The notes under the pieces were generated by a model. It did no database searches, was not told the DNA's origin, and saw nothing but the letters and a program-made list of their open reading frames with translations. A DNA stretch of 64,000 bases, from the NCBI GenBank assembly GCA_018831195.1, contig JAHJDP010000012.1:1-64000 (forward strand), written 5' to 3'. The stretch is from Candidatus Eisenbacteria bacterium. GTDB taxonomy: Bacteria; Eisenbacteria; RBG-16-71-46; CAIMUX01; JAHJDP01. A program made the position numbers and the translations under genes. Of this stretch, positions 41,163 through 51,199 are shown one piece after another (the stretch's first letter is position 1; the number at the start of each line of letters is the position of its first letter).

Positions 41163-44100
41163 TCAGCTCAAGGTCGCCGCCCCCCCGGCCTCCTCCGGAA
41201 CGGTGTCTTTTCTCTTCGGTGCGGCCGACCGGCCGCCGTTTTCATCTTTGATGCACAGCCGTACGCGGTCGACCCCTGAAATATCTTGAAGGGTTTGTAA
41301 AAGCTCCGGTTCCGGCCGAATGGACAAAGACCGGAGACGGATCAGAATCTGATGGCCGTCGCCCTGGTCGACGCGCAGAAAGACGGGAACGGGGCCAGGG
41401 TATTGCACCATGGCCCTCCTGAGCTCCTGCAGATCTCCCTCTTCCATCTCTGGATGCACCGCCAGATGGAGCGAAAGCGAATCACTCGAGAATATCTCTT
41501 CGAGCGGACTCAGCTCATCAATCGTGATGCGAAGCTCGGCCTCCTCTTCACTTCTGACTTTCCCTCTGATATGTATAGGACGGTCCGAAACGAGATATTC
41601 TCCCCAATCTTTATAGGCGTTGGCAAAGCATTGGCACTCGCATGTGCCGCTTCCGTCATCAATCTGAAAGAAGGCGATGGGTTGCCCTTTCTTGTCAATG
41701 CGATGTTGAATACCGGTCGCTATACCGCTGATTGTAACCTTCCGGCCCTGGGGCAAACCCTGCATTTGTGAAATCTGCTGAACACCCAGGGCACGGGTCA
41801 GATCCCCGAAGGCGTCGAGTGGGTGTCCGGTCAAATAAAAGCCGAGGACCTCTCTTTCACGCCGCAATTTCTCTTCCGGCGACCAATCCTCGACATCGGG
41901 CAGGGAAGGCACCCGGCCGCCCACGGCATTTCCATCTCCGAAGAGCGAGCTTTGACCGACTATCCTGTCCTTTCTGAGCCGCGCACCCCATTCCATGGCG
42001 ATCGGCAGGCCCGCCATGAGTTGCGCCCGATTCGGGGATAGCGCATCCAGACCACCGGCTTGGATGAGACTCTCCATCGCCTTTTTGTTCAAGACGCCGG
42101 GATCGACATGTTCGATAAGATGGAAGAGGGATTGGAAGGCCCCTTCCCTCTCACGGGTATGGAGGATCCCTTCCACGGCCCCGTGCCCGACCCCCTTGAC
42201 CGCTTCCAGACCGAACCAGATCGTTTCCCCCTCCACATGGAACCCCGACCGGCTTTTATGCAGATCGGGGGGACGCACCGTAATCCCCTGCCGGCGGCAA
42301 TCGGCCAGAAGGATCTTGAGGCGGTCGGAGTTTGACATTTCGCTGGTCATACTGGCCGCCATGAACTCCACCGGATAATGGGCCTTGAGATAGGCGGTTT
42401 GGTAGGCGACGAGGGCATACCCGGCGGAGTGGCTCCGGTTAAATCCATACCCGGCGAAATGCGCCATCTGCTCGAAAATTCTTGTGGCCGTGCTGCTGGA
42501 GGTTTTTCTTTCAACCGCCTTTTCGACGAAGAAAGCCTTCTGCTCCTCCATGATCTCTTCTTTTTTCTTCGCCATACCGCGGCGGAGCAAATCCGATTCG
42601 CCGAGAGAATATCCGGCCAATTCCGATGCGATGCGCATCACCTGTTCCTGGAAGACAATGACGCCGTACGTATCCTTGAGTATCGCCTCCAGTTTGGGAT
42701 GCTCATACCGGATCTCCTTGCGACCCCGCTTACGCTGAATGAAATCATCGACCATGCCGGAACGAAGAGGGCCGGGCCGGTAGAGGCCGTTCATGGCGAT
42801 GAGATCTTCCAGGACCTCGGGTTTTAGTTTCCGAAGATTTTCCACCATGCCGGCCGATTCAAATTGAAAAACACCGACGGTATCACCACGTCCCATCAGT
42901 TGAAAAACAGCCGGATCCTCAAGAGGGATCCCGTCGATATCAATATCGACGCCCTGATTGTTTCTGATCAGTTCCAGGGCATCCTTGATCACCGTCAAGG
43001 TTCGCAGACCCAGCAGATCGATCTTGAGCAGACCGATCCGCTCCGAGGCGCTCATATCAAATTGCGTCGTGACTTCAGCCTCATTCGTTTTGTATAAGGG
43101 CACGGTCTCCAACAGGGGTTTGGGGGAAATCACGATCCCGGCTGCATGGGTCGACGCATGCCGGTTGGTGCCTTCCAGCACCCGGGCGATTCGCATGAGC
43201 CGGCCCAGCTGGGGATCCGCTTGAGTCGCCTGCGGCAGTTCCGGATTCTGTTCAAAGGCTTTTTCCAATGTCATACCGGGCTCGGCCGGTATCATTTTGG
43301 CGAGTTTGTCGACATCGCCGTAGGGGAAACCCAGCACGCGTCCCACATCTCGAATGACAGCCCGGGCCGCCATCGTCCCGAAAGTGATGATCTGGCTGAC
43401 ATTTTTCTCTCCATATCGTTCGACAACATAGCGGATGATGCGCGGCCGGTCCTTGTCGGCGAAATCAATATCGATATCAGGCATCGTGACCCGCTGAGGA
43501 TTGAGAAAACGCTCGAATATCAGTCCATACTTGAGCGGATCGATATTGGTAATCCTTAAAGTATAAGCCACCAGTGATCCGGCCGCGGAGCCCCGCCCGG
43601 GGCCGACGGGGATTCCCTCCCGGCGCGCAAAAGCGATGAAATCATGAACGATGAGGAAGTAACCGGCGTAATCCATCTCCCGGATGACACGGAGCTCGTA
43701 TTCCAAGCGCTCGAGCACCTCGCCCTCGCAAGCGCCGAAGCGCTCTACCGCCCCCTCGCGGCATAGGTGCGCAAGATACTCCTCCAGATTTTTGAATCCC
43801 TCCGGACAGGGGAAATGGGGCAGCTTCAAACGACCGAGTTCCAATTCCAGTGAACAGGATTCCGCGATCCGAAGCGTATTCTCCAAGGCATCGGGGTACG
43901 CGCTGAAAAGCTCCTGCATCTCCAGAGGCGATTTGAAATACATCTCGCTGGTTTGAAAGCGGAGGGTCCGGCGCGGGTCATCCAGCGTTTTCCCTGTCTG
44001 GATACACAGCAGGACATCATGGGCTTCAGCGTGATCCCGATCCAGATAATGACAATCGTTGGACGCGACCAGGGGAATCTTTAATCGGCGCCCCAGCTCA

Positions 44101-44675
44101 ACCAGCAACGGAATGACCTCTTTTTGCTGCGCCATCCCATGATCCATGAGTTCGAGATAAAAACGGCCGTCAAAGAGTTCGCGATACTCCAGGGCCCGTT
44201 GCTCGGCCTCCTCGAGGCGGCCCATCCTGAGCAGAGTATTGACGTCGCCGGCAAGACATCCGCCCAGGGCCACCAAACCCTCCGCATGGGATTTGAGAAG
44301 CTCCCGATCGATCCGGGGCTTATAGTAGAAACCCTCAAGGTACGAGAGGCTCGACAGGCACATGAGGTTTTTGTAGCCGGTTTCATTCTGAGCCAGCAGG
44401 ACAAGGTGACTCGGCCGGCTGCGGCGCGTCTCACTCCGGTCAAAACGTGATCCCGGAGCAACATAGGCTTCCATTCCGATAATCGGCTGGATCCCGTTTT
44501 TACACGCCTCTTCATAGAATGAAACCGCACCAAACAAGTTTCCATGATCCGTCATCGCTATCGAGGGCATTCCGAATTCTTTGGCCCTTTGAATGAGATC
44601 GGGGATTTTGCTCACCCCGTCCAAGAGGCTGTACATCGTGTGATTGTGCAGATGAACAAATGGTGAAGCCGCCAC
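41163..44675 (-). CDS. dnaE: DNA polymerase III alpha subunit
   Basis: The replicative polymerase, 1170 residues from the GTG at 44675, with AGGGGGG six bases upstream. It opens with the PHP domain (FVHLHNHTMYSLLDG, MTDHGNLFG). The catalytic aspartates are in MPDIDIDFADKDRPRI, preceded by GPGRGSAAGSLVAYTL. The finger/beta-binding regions and a C-terminal OB domain (VTISGIATGIQHRIDKKGQP) follow, then a short charged tail. Length and order fit DnaE1. The first gene of a run that continues with the PHP protein and ccm genes. Confidence 0.95.
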   Translation of the reverse strand: MAASPFVHLHNHTMYSLLDGVSKIPDLIQRAKEFGMPSIAMTDHGNLFGAVSFYEEACKNGIQPIIGMEAYVAPGSRFDRSETRRSRPSHLVLLAQNETGYKNLMCLSSLSYLEGFYYKPRIDRELLKSHAEGLVALGGCLAGDVNTLLRMGRLEEAEQRALEYRELFDGRFYLELMDHGMAQQKEVIPLLVELGRRLKIPLVASNDCHYLDRDHAEAHDVLLCIQTGKTLDDPRRTLRFQTSEMYFKSPLEMQELFSAYPDALENTLRIAESCSLELELGRLKLPHFPCPEGFKNLEEYLAHLCREGAVERFGACEGEVLERLEYELRVIREMDYAGYFLIVHDFIAFARREGIPVGPGRGSAAGSLVAYTLRITNIDPLKYGLIFERFLNPQRVTMPDIDIDFADKDRPRIIRYVVERYGEKNVSQIITFGTMAARAVIRDVGRVLGFPYGDVDKLAKMIPAEPGMTLEKAFEQNPELPQATQADPQLGRLMRIARVLEGTNRHASTHAAGIVISPKPLLETVPLYKTNEAEVTTQFDMSASERIGLLKIDLLGLRTLTVIKDALELIRNNQGVDIDIDGIPLEDPAVFQLMGRGDTVGVFQFESAGMVENLRKLKPEVLEDLIAMNGLYRPGPLRSGMVDDFIQRKRGRKEIRYEHPKLEAILKDTYGVIVFQEQVMRIASELAGYSLGESDLLRRGMAKKKEEIMEEQKAFFVEKAVERKTSSSTATRIFEQMAHFAGYGFNRSHSAGYALVAYQTAYLKAHYPVEFMAASMTSEMSNSDRLKILLADCRRQGITVRPPDLHKSRSGFHVEGETIWFGLEAVKGVGHGAVEGILHTREREGAFQSLFHLIEHVDPGVLNKKAMESLIQAGGLDALSPNRAQLMAGLPIAMEWGARLRKDRIVGQSSLFGDGNAVGGRVPSLPDVEDWSPEEKLRREREVLGFYLTGHPLDAFGDLTRALGVQQISQMQGLPQGRKVTISGIATGIQHRIDKKGQPIAFFQIDDGSGTCECQCFANAYKDWGEYLVSDRPIHIRGKVRSEEEAELRITIDELSPLEEIFSSDSLSLHLAVHPEMEEGDLQELRRAMVQYPGPVPVFLRVDQGDGHQILIRLRSLSIRPEPELLQTLQDISGVDRVRLCIKDENGGRSAAPKRKDTVPEEAGGAATLS

Positions 44676-44685
44676 TTCGGCCCCC

Positions 44686-44835
44686 CTATCCTTTGTTGCC
44701 GGGATAAATCGATTCGGATGTTGTCGGGAGCTCACCGGATCCGCCGTGGCCACCCTCCCCGAGTTTATTGAGGAACGCCACACGATACCAGAGGAAGAGC
44801 AGGGTCACAAGAAGCGAAGATCCCACCCCACCCAT
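44686..44835 (-). CDS. Possible small membrane protein before dnaE
   Basis: A 49-residue frame (MGGVGSSLLVTLLFLWYRVA) with one hydrophobic helix and a Gly/Ser-rich tail. GGAAGGGG lies upstream of its ATG and its stop is 10 bases before the dnaE GTG, consistent with a leader gene of that operon. Longer in-frame starts exist up to 44946. No family is recognised and it may be spurious. Confidence 0.35.
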   Translation of the reverse strand: MGGVGSSLLVTLLFLWYRVAFLNKLGEGGHGGSGELPTTSESIYPGNKG

Positions 44836-45005
44836 CCGGCTTCCCCTTCCTGCCTCCGGGTCCCCGGCCTCCATGTCGAACCATCTGTAAAGCAGACACC
44901 CTATCTTATTATTAATATTCATGTTACTGGACTTGTTGACAGGCATCTCTCCAGGTCCCTAAACTGCAAAAGATCCTTGACCACAGTGCTAAGGGGGTAA
45001 TCCCA

Positions 45006-45440
45006 ATGTCCAATAATACCCGGGTGGCAACCCTGGCCCTCATACTGATATTTTTCATCGGGACTCTTCCCCTCGATCTCTTCGCGGCGCGGGCGGAAGA
45101 GCCGATGCTGACCATCACAAAAAATACTCTCTACGGAGCGCTGACCGGTTTGGTCTTGGGCGGAACCCTCACGTTGGTGGTCGATGAGGAGAAGCGGGAT
45201 GACGTGGTCCGATGGGGTGTTGTTATCGGGACCTTCGGCGGATTTGGATTTGGGCTCTACACGGCAAGCCGCGGCGGCGAAGATTATCTGAGCCGCTGGA
45301 ATCCACAGGAAACGGCGGACGTTTGTACAATACCCGGACCTCTGGCCCTGAGGCTCGATCCGCCCTTGGCTCGATGGACCGGCGCTTCAAACGAATCAAC
45401 ATCCGGAGTTCCAACTTCGGTCTCTGGTAGGAGGATGTGA
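45006..45440 (+). CDS. Small exported hypothetical protein
   Basis: A 144-residue protein with signal peptide (ATLALILIFFIGTLPLDLFAARA), then two Gly-rich hydrophobic stretches (LYGALTGLVLGGTLTLVV and WGVVIGTFGGFGFGLYTA) that resemble a glycine-zipper pair. The C-terminus is hydrophilic. GGGGG lies ahead of the ATG at normal spacing. It ends one base before the next gene's ATG, so they are an operon. No function can be assigned. Confidence 0.6.
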   Translation: MSNNTRVATLALILIFFIGTLPLDLFAARAEEPMLTITKNTLYGALTGLVLGGTLTLVVDEEKRDDVVRWGVVIGTFGGFGFGLYTASRGGEDYLSRWNPQETADVCTIPGPLALRLDPPLARWTGASNESTSGVPTSVSGRRM

Positions 45441-45441
45441 A

Positions 45442-46137
45442 ATGGCGAAAGCGCGCAAAGCCTCTAAGGCAACCTCCACGGACAAGAGCAAAGCAAAGAA
45501 AGCGCCTGCGAAAAAAAACGTTTCTGCGGAGAAGGTGATCCCAATGAAAAAAAAGGCCAAGGCCGCTCCTCCACCCAAGATAAAAAAAGGGGCATCGATG
45601 GACGGGAGTCAGCCGACGGTTGATCAATTGAGAGACAAACTCAGGTCGATCGAAGAGGATCACACCCGCCAGGCGGCGGAAACGGAACGCCTCCGGCAGA
45701 AAGGGGAACAACTCCTGCATCAATTGGAGGCGGCGCGGGAGACCATCTCCAACCTAAGGGGGCAATTGCACTCCGGCTCCACCACCGACGAATTGGATCT
45801 GGAACCGGTTCTCGAGGAAGATGATCTCTTGGATGCCGATGATCCCACCTACGATTTTGACAGCGTCGGTGAAGATTTGCATCTGCTGGAATCACGCCGG
45901 CGCGAACTGGACCAAGCCCGACTTGAACAGGAGCTGGAGCAGGAAGGGCAGACATTCTGGAATATCTGCCCCAAATGCGGTGAAGGCCTCGAGGAGTTTG
46001 AGTTCGGCGGCATCAAAGCCGATCGGTGCGAGACTTGCGGCGCGACTCTTTTCGAGCGCAGTGAGATTGAGCTGCTGCTCTCTGTTCGGCCGGCCGGAGA
46101 GATCCTGAACCGGCTGCAGATGCTGGCCCGTACCTAA
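45442..46137 (+). CDS. Coiled-coil protein with C-terminal TFIIB-type zinc ribbon
   Basis: A 231-residue protein. The first 50 residues are Lys/Ala/Pro-rich (histone-tail-like), 55-115 predict as coiled coil (VDQLRDKLRSIEEDHTRQAAE, part), 120-145 are acidic, and a second helix precedes a zinc ribbon with CPKCGEGLEEF and CETCGATLFERSE, matching zf-TFIIB proteins. AGGAGG precedes the ATG by eight bases. The basic N-terminus suggests nucleic-acid binding; this is inference. Confidence 0.7.
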   Translation: MAKARKASKATSTDKSKAKKAPAKKNVSAEKVIPMKKKAKAAPPPKIKKGASMDGSQPTVDQLRDKLRSIEEDHTRQAAETERLRQKGEQLLHQLEAARETISNLRGQLHSGSTTDELDLEPVLEEDDLLDADDPTYDFDSVGEDLHLLESRRRELDQARLEQELEQEGQTFWNICPKCGEGLEEFEFGGIKADRCETCGATLFERSEIELLLSVRPAGEILNRLQMLART

Positions 46138-46160
46138 CCGAACTGTTTTCACAATACCCC

Positions 46161-47186
46161 TTAGGGCTTTCCATAGCTGGATTTGATGCGTCCCCAGGTA
46201 GAGGGTTTGACGGGTGTTATTTGCACATTCCAGGTATACGCGTCGGTACTCCAAACAACCGTTTCGGCTGAGCCCGCGGCAAGGAAATAGCTTCCGGTAT
46301 GGGTGACAGATCTGAGATCCGCATGGGTGTATGAATTTTGAGCTTCCCAGTCCAGCCCCCCATTGATAGAGATCCAAATCGCGCCGGATGATCCGACGGC
46401 GACAAGGGGAGACGTCAATCCCGATTCAACGATATCGTATAGAACCGTGCTGGAATCAGGTGTCGCGACGCGGACCCAATCGGTCCCCGCTCCGGTCGCG
46501 CGCAGAATAACGCCCCCCTCGCCCACGGCGATATAATTCCCCAGCCATTCCCTGGCGACGCCATAGAGGTCTGTCGCCACAGGAGAGGCTACCAGCGTCC
46601 AAGCCGTGCCGTCCCGGCTCCCCTTGAGGATCGTGCCGTTTTCCCCAACAGCAACAGCATTGAGCGTCCCCTGGGCCAGATCCCATAAAGTCTCCGTGAC
46701 CGGCGTCGCTTCTTGAACCCATCCCCCCAATTCCCGGGAAGTGGTTCTGACGATGGAGCCATTCACTCCCACCGCGCCGGCGCGCGTCACCGAGCTGGTA
46801 AACTCAATCACTCCACGCAAATCAGCCGACAGAAGCATGGGGCGGGTCGACCAGGCATTCCCCGTTGATGTATTCGAGATCAAAAGCGAATCGCCGGATC
46901 CCACGGCGATGTAGAGACTCACATCATCGATCCATGCCACATCCCATAGATCTTCACTCTCAAGAGACGTCGCCGCCTCGGAGTAGACCGTGTGAGGCGG
47001 AGGACTGAAGAGAATTTTTGGTCCTTCACCCACGACGACGGCGCCGCCGGCAAAACCCGCAACCCCGTTGAGTGTGCCCGCGGAGAGGCCGGTTGAAATA
47101 AAAAGAGTAAGGGTTACGGATCCGATCAATCCCAGCTCAACCCGTCCCCTGGATCCCGTTGACCGGTGAACGGATAGTGATTTCAT
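46161..47186 (-). CDS. Exported beta-propeller (YCF48/BNR-like) protein
   Basis: A 341-residue protein with an N-terminal signal (GLIGSVTLTLFISTGLSAG). Six or so repeats of about 45 residues follow, each like AVGENGTILKGSRDGTAWT or AVGSSGAIWISINGGLDWE, as in YCF48-type and BNR propellers. Its start codon overlaps the upstream CNNM gene's stop by one base, so it is the last gene of that operon. Ligand or partner unknown. Confidence 0.75.
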   Translation of the reverse strand: MKSLSVHRSTGSRGRVELGLIGSVTLTLFISTGLSAGTLNGVAGFAGGAVVVGEGPKILFSPPPHTVYSEAATSLESEDLWDVAWIDDVSLYIAVGSGDSLLISNTSTGNAWSTRPMLLSADLRGVIEFTSSVTRAGAVGVNGSIVRTTSRELGGWVQEATPVTETLWDLAQGTLNAVAVGENGTILKGSRDGTAWTLVASPVATDLYGVAREWLGNYIAVGEGGVILRATGAGTDWVRVATPDSSTVLYDIVESGLTSPLVAVGSSGAIWISINGGLDWEAQNSYTHADLRSVTHTGSYFLAAGSAETVVWSTDAYTWNVQITPVKPSTWGRIKSSYGKP

Positions 47187-48448
47187 TATTCCTCCTCTTC
47201 CTGCTGCGATGGCAGGACCATTTTAACAGAACGGAGGCCGAATCGATAGACATCCATGACTTCGAACTGAATATCTCGAAATGAAAAAACTTCACCCACC
47301 TTCGGTATCCGTCCGAATCGTTTGAGGACAAACCCACCAATGGTATCATACCGCTCTTTCGGTAACTGCAATTCCAGTTCTTCGTTTATGTCATCGATAT
47401 CCGTGAGACCGTCGACAATCCAGGTGCGCGGGGCGATACGCCGGATCCGGCGCACTTCCGCCTCATGTTCATCCATCATCTCGCCCATGATCTCTTCAAC
47501 AATATCCTCAATCGTGACGATCCCGACGCATGAGCCGAATTCATTGATGACGACGACCATGGGATTCCGGGTTCTTTGCATTTCCAGCAACAGCGACTGG
47601 ATCGGTTTTGTTTCAGGAACAATCAGGATAGGCCGCATATATTCCTGAACCGAATCGCCTCCCATGGGCTGATAGAGCAGATCGAATATGTTGACGACGC
47701 CGACCATTTGATCGATCCGCTGTTCATAGACCGGCATGCGGGTGTACCCGTTGCGGCGCACCTGCTGGCGCCAGGTATCCAGCCCGGAACCACGCTCGAG
47801 GGCGACAATCTGTCGGATCGGGATCATCACCTCGCGCGCCACCGTGTCGCTGAAATCGAGGATTGAATGCAGCATCTTTTGTTCGCGCTGCATCGGACCC
47901 GCCCCTTCCCGAGCCTCGCGAAGAAGTTTTTTCAACTCCTCCCGGGATAGAACCGAACGGCGTTCAGACCCCTTGATCAGTTTCAAAATTCCATCCACAT
48001 AGAGTGAAAGCCCCCGAGTGAGAGGGAGAAAAAAGAGATAGATCAGATCCAGGGCCCGGGAGGAGGAGATAAGGAGGCGATCGGGTCTCTGGCGGGCATA
48101 GACCTTCGGGACGATCTCGGCGATGACGAGAAGCAGGCTTGTCATACCCAGCGTCGTGACGGCGGTCGAAACCCAACCGGGTCCGAGGGCTCGCTCGACC
48201 AGAAATGTCGCCACGACGGCGGCGGTGATGCTGCAGACATTCAACCCCACTAGATTCGTCGCCAGCCGTTCATTTCTGTGAACCAGAATATTCACCGCTC
48301 TCCCCGCCGCTCCGCTGCCGCCGTGGTGCTGCCGCCGTAGGACGAACCGGTTGGCCGAAAGAATCGCCATTTCGGTCGCGGAGAAGAAGGCGCTGGCGGC
48401 GATCGCCAGGACCAAATAGAGAATAGCGAAGATCACGGAAAAGCTCAT
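47186..48448 (-). CDS. CNNM/CorC-type CBS-domain membrane protein (second copy)
   Basis: A 420-residue protein with an N-terminal DUF21 (CNNM) transmembrane domain of four helices (AIAASAFFSATEMAILSANR), a CBS pair (MIPIRQIVALERG, RNPMVVVINEFGSCVGIVTIEDIVEEIMGE in part) and a C-terminal CorC_HlyC domain (ELEL QLPKERYDTIGGFVL region). Members move or sense Mg2+ and similar cations. It overlaps its paralogue by four bases; the pair may form a heteromer. Confidence 0.88.
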   Translation of the reverse strand: MSFSVIFAILYLVLAIAASAFFSATEMAILSANRFVLRRQHHGGSGAAGRAVNILVHRNERLATNLVGLNVCSITAAVVATFLVERALGPGWVSTAVTTLGMTSLLLVIAEIVPKVYARQRPDRLLISSSRALDLIYLFFLPLTRGLSLYVDGILKLIKGSERRSVLSREELKKLLREAREGAGPMQREQKMLHSILDFSDTVAREVMIPIRQIVALERGSGLDTWRQQVRRNGYTRMPVYEQRIDQMVGVVNIFDLLYQPMGGDSVQEYMRPILIVPETKPIQSLLLEMQRTRNPMVVVINEFGSCVGIVTIEDIVEEIMGEMMDEHEAEVRRIRRIAPRTWIVDGLTDIDDINEELELQLPKERYDTIGGFVLKRFGRIPKVGEVFSFRDIQFEVMDVYRFGLRSVKMVLPSQQEEEE

Positions 48449-49719
48449 GAGGATCCCTCCTCATCCTGAACCGCAACCTCTCCGGTGCCTGGGATCACGA
48501 GCCGTACTTTTTGTACCCGGTGACGCCTGACTTCCAAAATGTGAAAAATCATCGACTCATACTTTATGCAGCTTCTCTGGTGGGGAATCCCTCCCTCGAG
48601 CTCGCAAAGAAAACCATTGAGAGTGACCGACTCGTTGATGGGGAGGTCGAGCCCCAGGGTTTCATTAATATCCTCCAGACCCGCGCCGCCACGGATGAGA
48701 TAAACGCCCTCACTCTCCTCCACAATATCGGGGTCCGCCTTCTCATATTCGTCATAGATCTCCCCGACAATTTCCTCGATCAGATCCTCCCGTGTAATGA
48801 GCCCCATCGTTTCCCCGAATTCATTGACCACAATCACCATGCCCTTGCGGGATCGCTGGATCTCCCGGAATATCCGGTTGATCTGGGTCGTTTCCGGATA
48901 GAAAGAGACGGGCCGGAGCAATCGCTCCAGAGGACGATCCGGGTAGAGGAGAAACTCCTTCACATGCAAAAAGCCGAGGATGTGATCGACATCCTCATGA
49001 TAAATCGGGATACGGGAATGTCTCGACTTCCGGACCCACTCGGTCAGCTGGCCACGCTCCATATCATCCGGGGCGCAGATCATGTCGATCCGTGGTGTCA
49101 TCACCTCCTCAGCCGCCGTTCCCGAAAAACCGAGGATATTCTGAACCAGGCGGCTTTCCTGGTCGGTGATTTCCTCACCTGATTCAACCTCGCGAAAGAC
49201 CTCGCGGACCTCTTTCGGCCCCGCCGCCTTTTCGTTGTGGCGGAGCTCTCCATGGATCCCGAGCAGCCGTAGAAGTCCTCTGGATGTTCCCAGAAAAACA
49301 GCGGTCAGCGGATTGAGGATGATGGCCGCGATCCGCAGAGGTATGGCCGATAGGCGTGAAGCCCTGAGAGGGAAGTTGACGGCGATGGTTTTGGGGCTCA
49401 CCTCCCCGAAGACCAGCACGAGGAATGAGAGGACGACGATCGACCACTCCACCCCGCTTCTTTTGCCGAGGAGCTTAATAAAGAAAGCCGTTCCTACAAC
49501 AGAAAATGCAACATTGACTATCGTGTTCCCGACGAGCAGCGTCGTCAGGAGCTCACTCGGTTTTTGTAAAAGAGCCCGGGCCCAGCGGGAAGAGATGCCC
49601 TTTTCACCGCGGAGTCTGCGGGATTGAATCGAATCTAATGTAAAAAGACCCGCTTCCGCTCCGGAAAAGAAGGCGGATCCCAATAACATAAAAACCATAA
49701 AAATCAACTGGCCTGACAC
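48445..49719 (-). CDS. CNNM/CorC-type CBS-domain membrane protein (first copy)
   Basis: A 424-residue paralogue of the next gene with the same DUF21-CBS-CBS-CorC_HlyC layout: LGSAFFSGAEAGLFTLDS, TPRIDMICAPDD, KGMVIVVNEFGETMGLITREDLIEEIVGE (part) and DLPINESVTLNGFL. The two proteins differ over most of their length, so the duplication is old. TrkH and TrkA lie just upstream on the same strand, suggesting one cation-handling locus. Confidence 0.88.
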   Translation of the reverse strand: MSGQLIFMVFMLLGSAFFSGAEAGLFTLDSIQSRRLRGEKGISSRWARALLQKPSELLTTLLVGNTIVNVAFSVVGTAFFIKLLGKRSGVEWSIVVLSFLVLVFGEVSPKTIAVNFPLRASRLSAIPLRIAAIILNPLTAVFLGTSRGLLRLLGIHGELRHNEKAAGPKEVREVFREVESGEEITDQESRLVQNILGFSGTAAEEVMTPRIDMICAPDDMERGQLTEWVRKSRHSRIPIYHEDVDHILGFLHVKEFLLYPDRPLERLLRPVSFYPETTQINRIFREIQRSRKGMVIVVNEFGETMGLITREDLIEEIVGEIYDEYEKADPDIVEESEGVYLIRGGAGLEDINETLGLDLPINESVTLNGFLCELEGGIPHQRSCIKYESMIFHILEVRRHRVQKVRLVIPGTGEVAVQDEEGSS

Positions 49720-49747
49720 GAGTCTGCTGAATCCTCCTCAATCCCAC

Positions 49748-51199
49748 TCATCTCCGCCAGAATACCGGCGAAAAGAGAACAAGTATTGTATAAATTTCGA
49801 GCCTTCCCAAGAGCATGCAAACGGTCAATAGGATCTTCCCTAATGCCGGCAACGCCGAATAGGTTTCCGAAGCCCCGACGCTGCCCAATCCCGGGCCGAC
49901 ATTGCCAAGGTTGGCCGCCACCGCTGAGAAGCTGCTGATGAGATCCAATCCCATGACGGCAAGGATTAAAGATGATATCAGGAAAATTCCGAGAAAGAGA
50001 ACGAAGAACGCCAAAATCTCGTTGACGATCTCATCATTCAGAACCTGGTTCCCAAGTCTCATCGATGTCACCGCATGGGGGCGGAAGATCTTATGAACCG
50101 CCGCCCAGCCGAACTTTATCAGAACGACAACCCTCATGACCTTCATCGCCCCCGCCGTCGATCCGGAACACCCTCCAATAAACATCAGGGTGAATAAGAT
50201 CATCTTTGCAAAGGAGGACCATTGATCGAAATCGGTGGTGACAAACCCCGTCGTCGTGGCGATGGAGACGACCTGAAAAACTGATTCCCGGATACCCCGC
50301 CCTATCGAGAGACCCTGGTGGCCGAAGATCAGATCCAGCGCTATGAGGGCGCTGACCAGGCCCAGCATACCGACATAGGCTCTCCATTCCCGATCACCGA
50401 ACAGGACGCCGGGCTGACGCCGGACGAACGGGCGGTAGAGAGCGAAGTTTGTCCCCGCCAGGACCATAAAGACAATGATGATCGCCTCTATCCAAACGCT
50501 ATGAAAATCGCCGACGGAGGCCTGGCGTGTTGAAAATCCGCCGGTCGCCATTGTCCCAAAGGTATGGCAGCACGATTCCAACCAGTTCATCCCGGCAATC
50601 CGGAGGAGAAGAATCTCCACCGCGGTCAGCAGGGAATAGGCAAGATATAAAAAACGGGCTGTATCCTTGACCCGCGGGGTTACGGCATCCTTGACCGCTC
50701 CAGGTATCTCGGATCGGAAAAGATAACGCGCCCCGACCCCGAGATGGGGCAAGACGGCGATGAAGAGAACGATGATCCCCATGCCGCCGAGCCAATGGGT
50801 GAAATCACGCCAAAAGAGAATAGACCGGGGCAAACTCTCCACATTGTCCAATATGGAAGATCCGGTCGTTGTAAAACCGCTCATCGTTTCAAAGACAGCA
50901 TTGATCGGATCGTGAATCGCTCCTGAGAGGATGTAGGGCAGGGCTCCCACCAGCGCCGCCAGAATCCACCCGAGACCCACGACGGCGAATCCTTCTTTCC
51001 TATGAAGACCGTCGTGTTCCCGATGTCCCGCAAAAAATAGGGTCCCCCCGAAGAGCAAACAAAATCCGATAGAGATCACAAGCCCATAGATGGCTCGATC
51101 CTCATGCAGACCTATCGCCCAAGCGAGCGGCAGAATCATGGTGGCGCCGAGGAAGACGCAGAGCGCTCCCAAAAAGCGGATAACCGATGTGTAATTCAT
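49748..51199 (-). CDS. trkH: TrkH/KtrB-type potassium channel subunit
   Basis: A 483-residue K+ uptake protein. Four selectivity-filter segments can be seen: FTTTGSSIL, MATGGFS, TTTGFVTT and NLGNVGPGLG, each with the conserved glycine, plus the gate loop GGCSGSTAGAMKVMR. It overlaps trkA by four bases (51196-51199), as expected for channel and regulator. Confidence 0.92.
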   Translation of the reverse strand: MNYTSVIRFLGALCVFLGATMILPLAWAIGLHEDRAIYGLVISIGFCLLFGGTLFFAGHREHDGLHRKEGFAVVGLGWILAALVGALPYILSGAIHDPINAVFETMSGFTTTGSSILDNVESLPRSILFWRDFTHWLGGMGIIVLFIAVLPHLGVGARYLFRSEIPGAVKDAVTPRVKDTARFLYLAYSLLTAVEILLLRIAGMNWLESCCHTFGTMATGGFSTRQASVGDFHSVWIEAIIIVFMVLAGTNFALYRPFVRRQPGVLFGDREWRAYVGMLGLVSALIALDLIFGHQGLSIGRGIRESVFQVVSIATTTGFVTTDFDQWSSFAKMILFTLMFIGGCSGSTAGAMKVMRVVVLIKFGWAAVHKIFRPHAVTSMRLGNQVLNDEIVNEILAFFVLFLGIFLISSLILAVMGLDLISSFSAVAANLGNVGPGLGSVGASETYSALPALGKILLTVCMLLGRLEIYTILVLFSPVFWRR

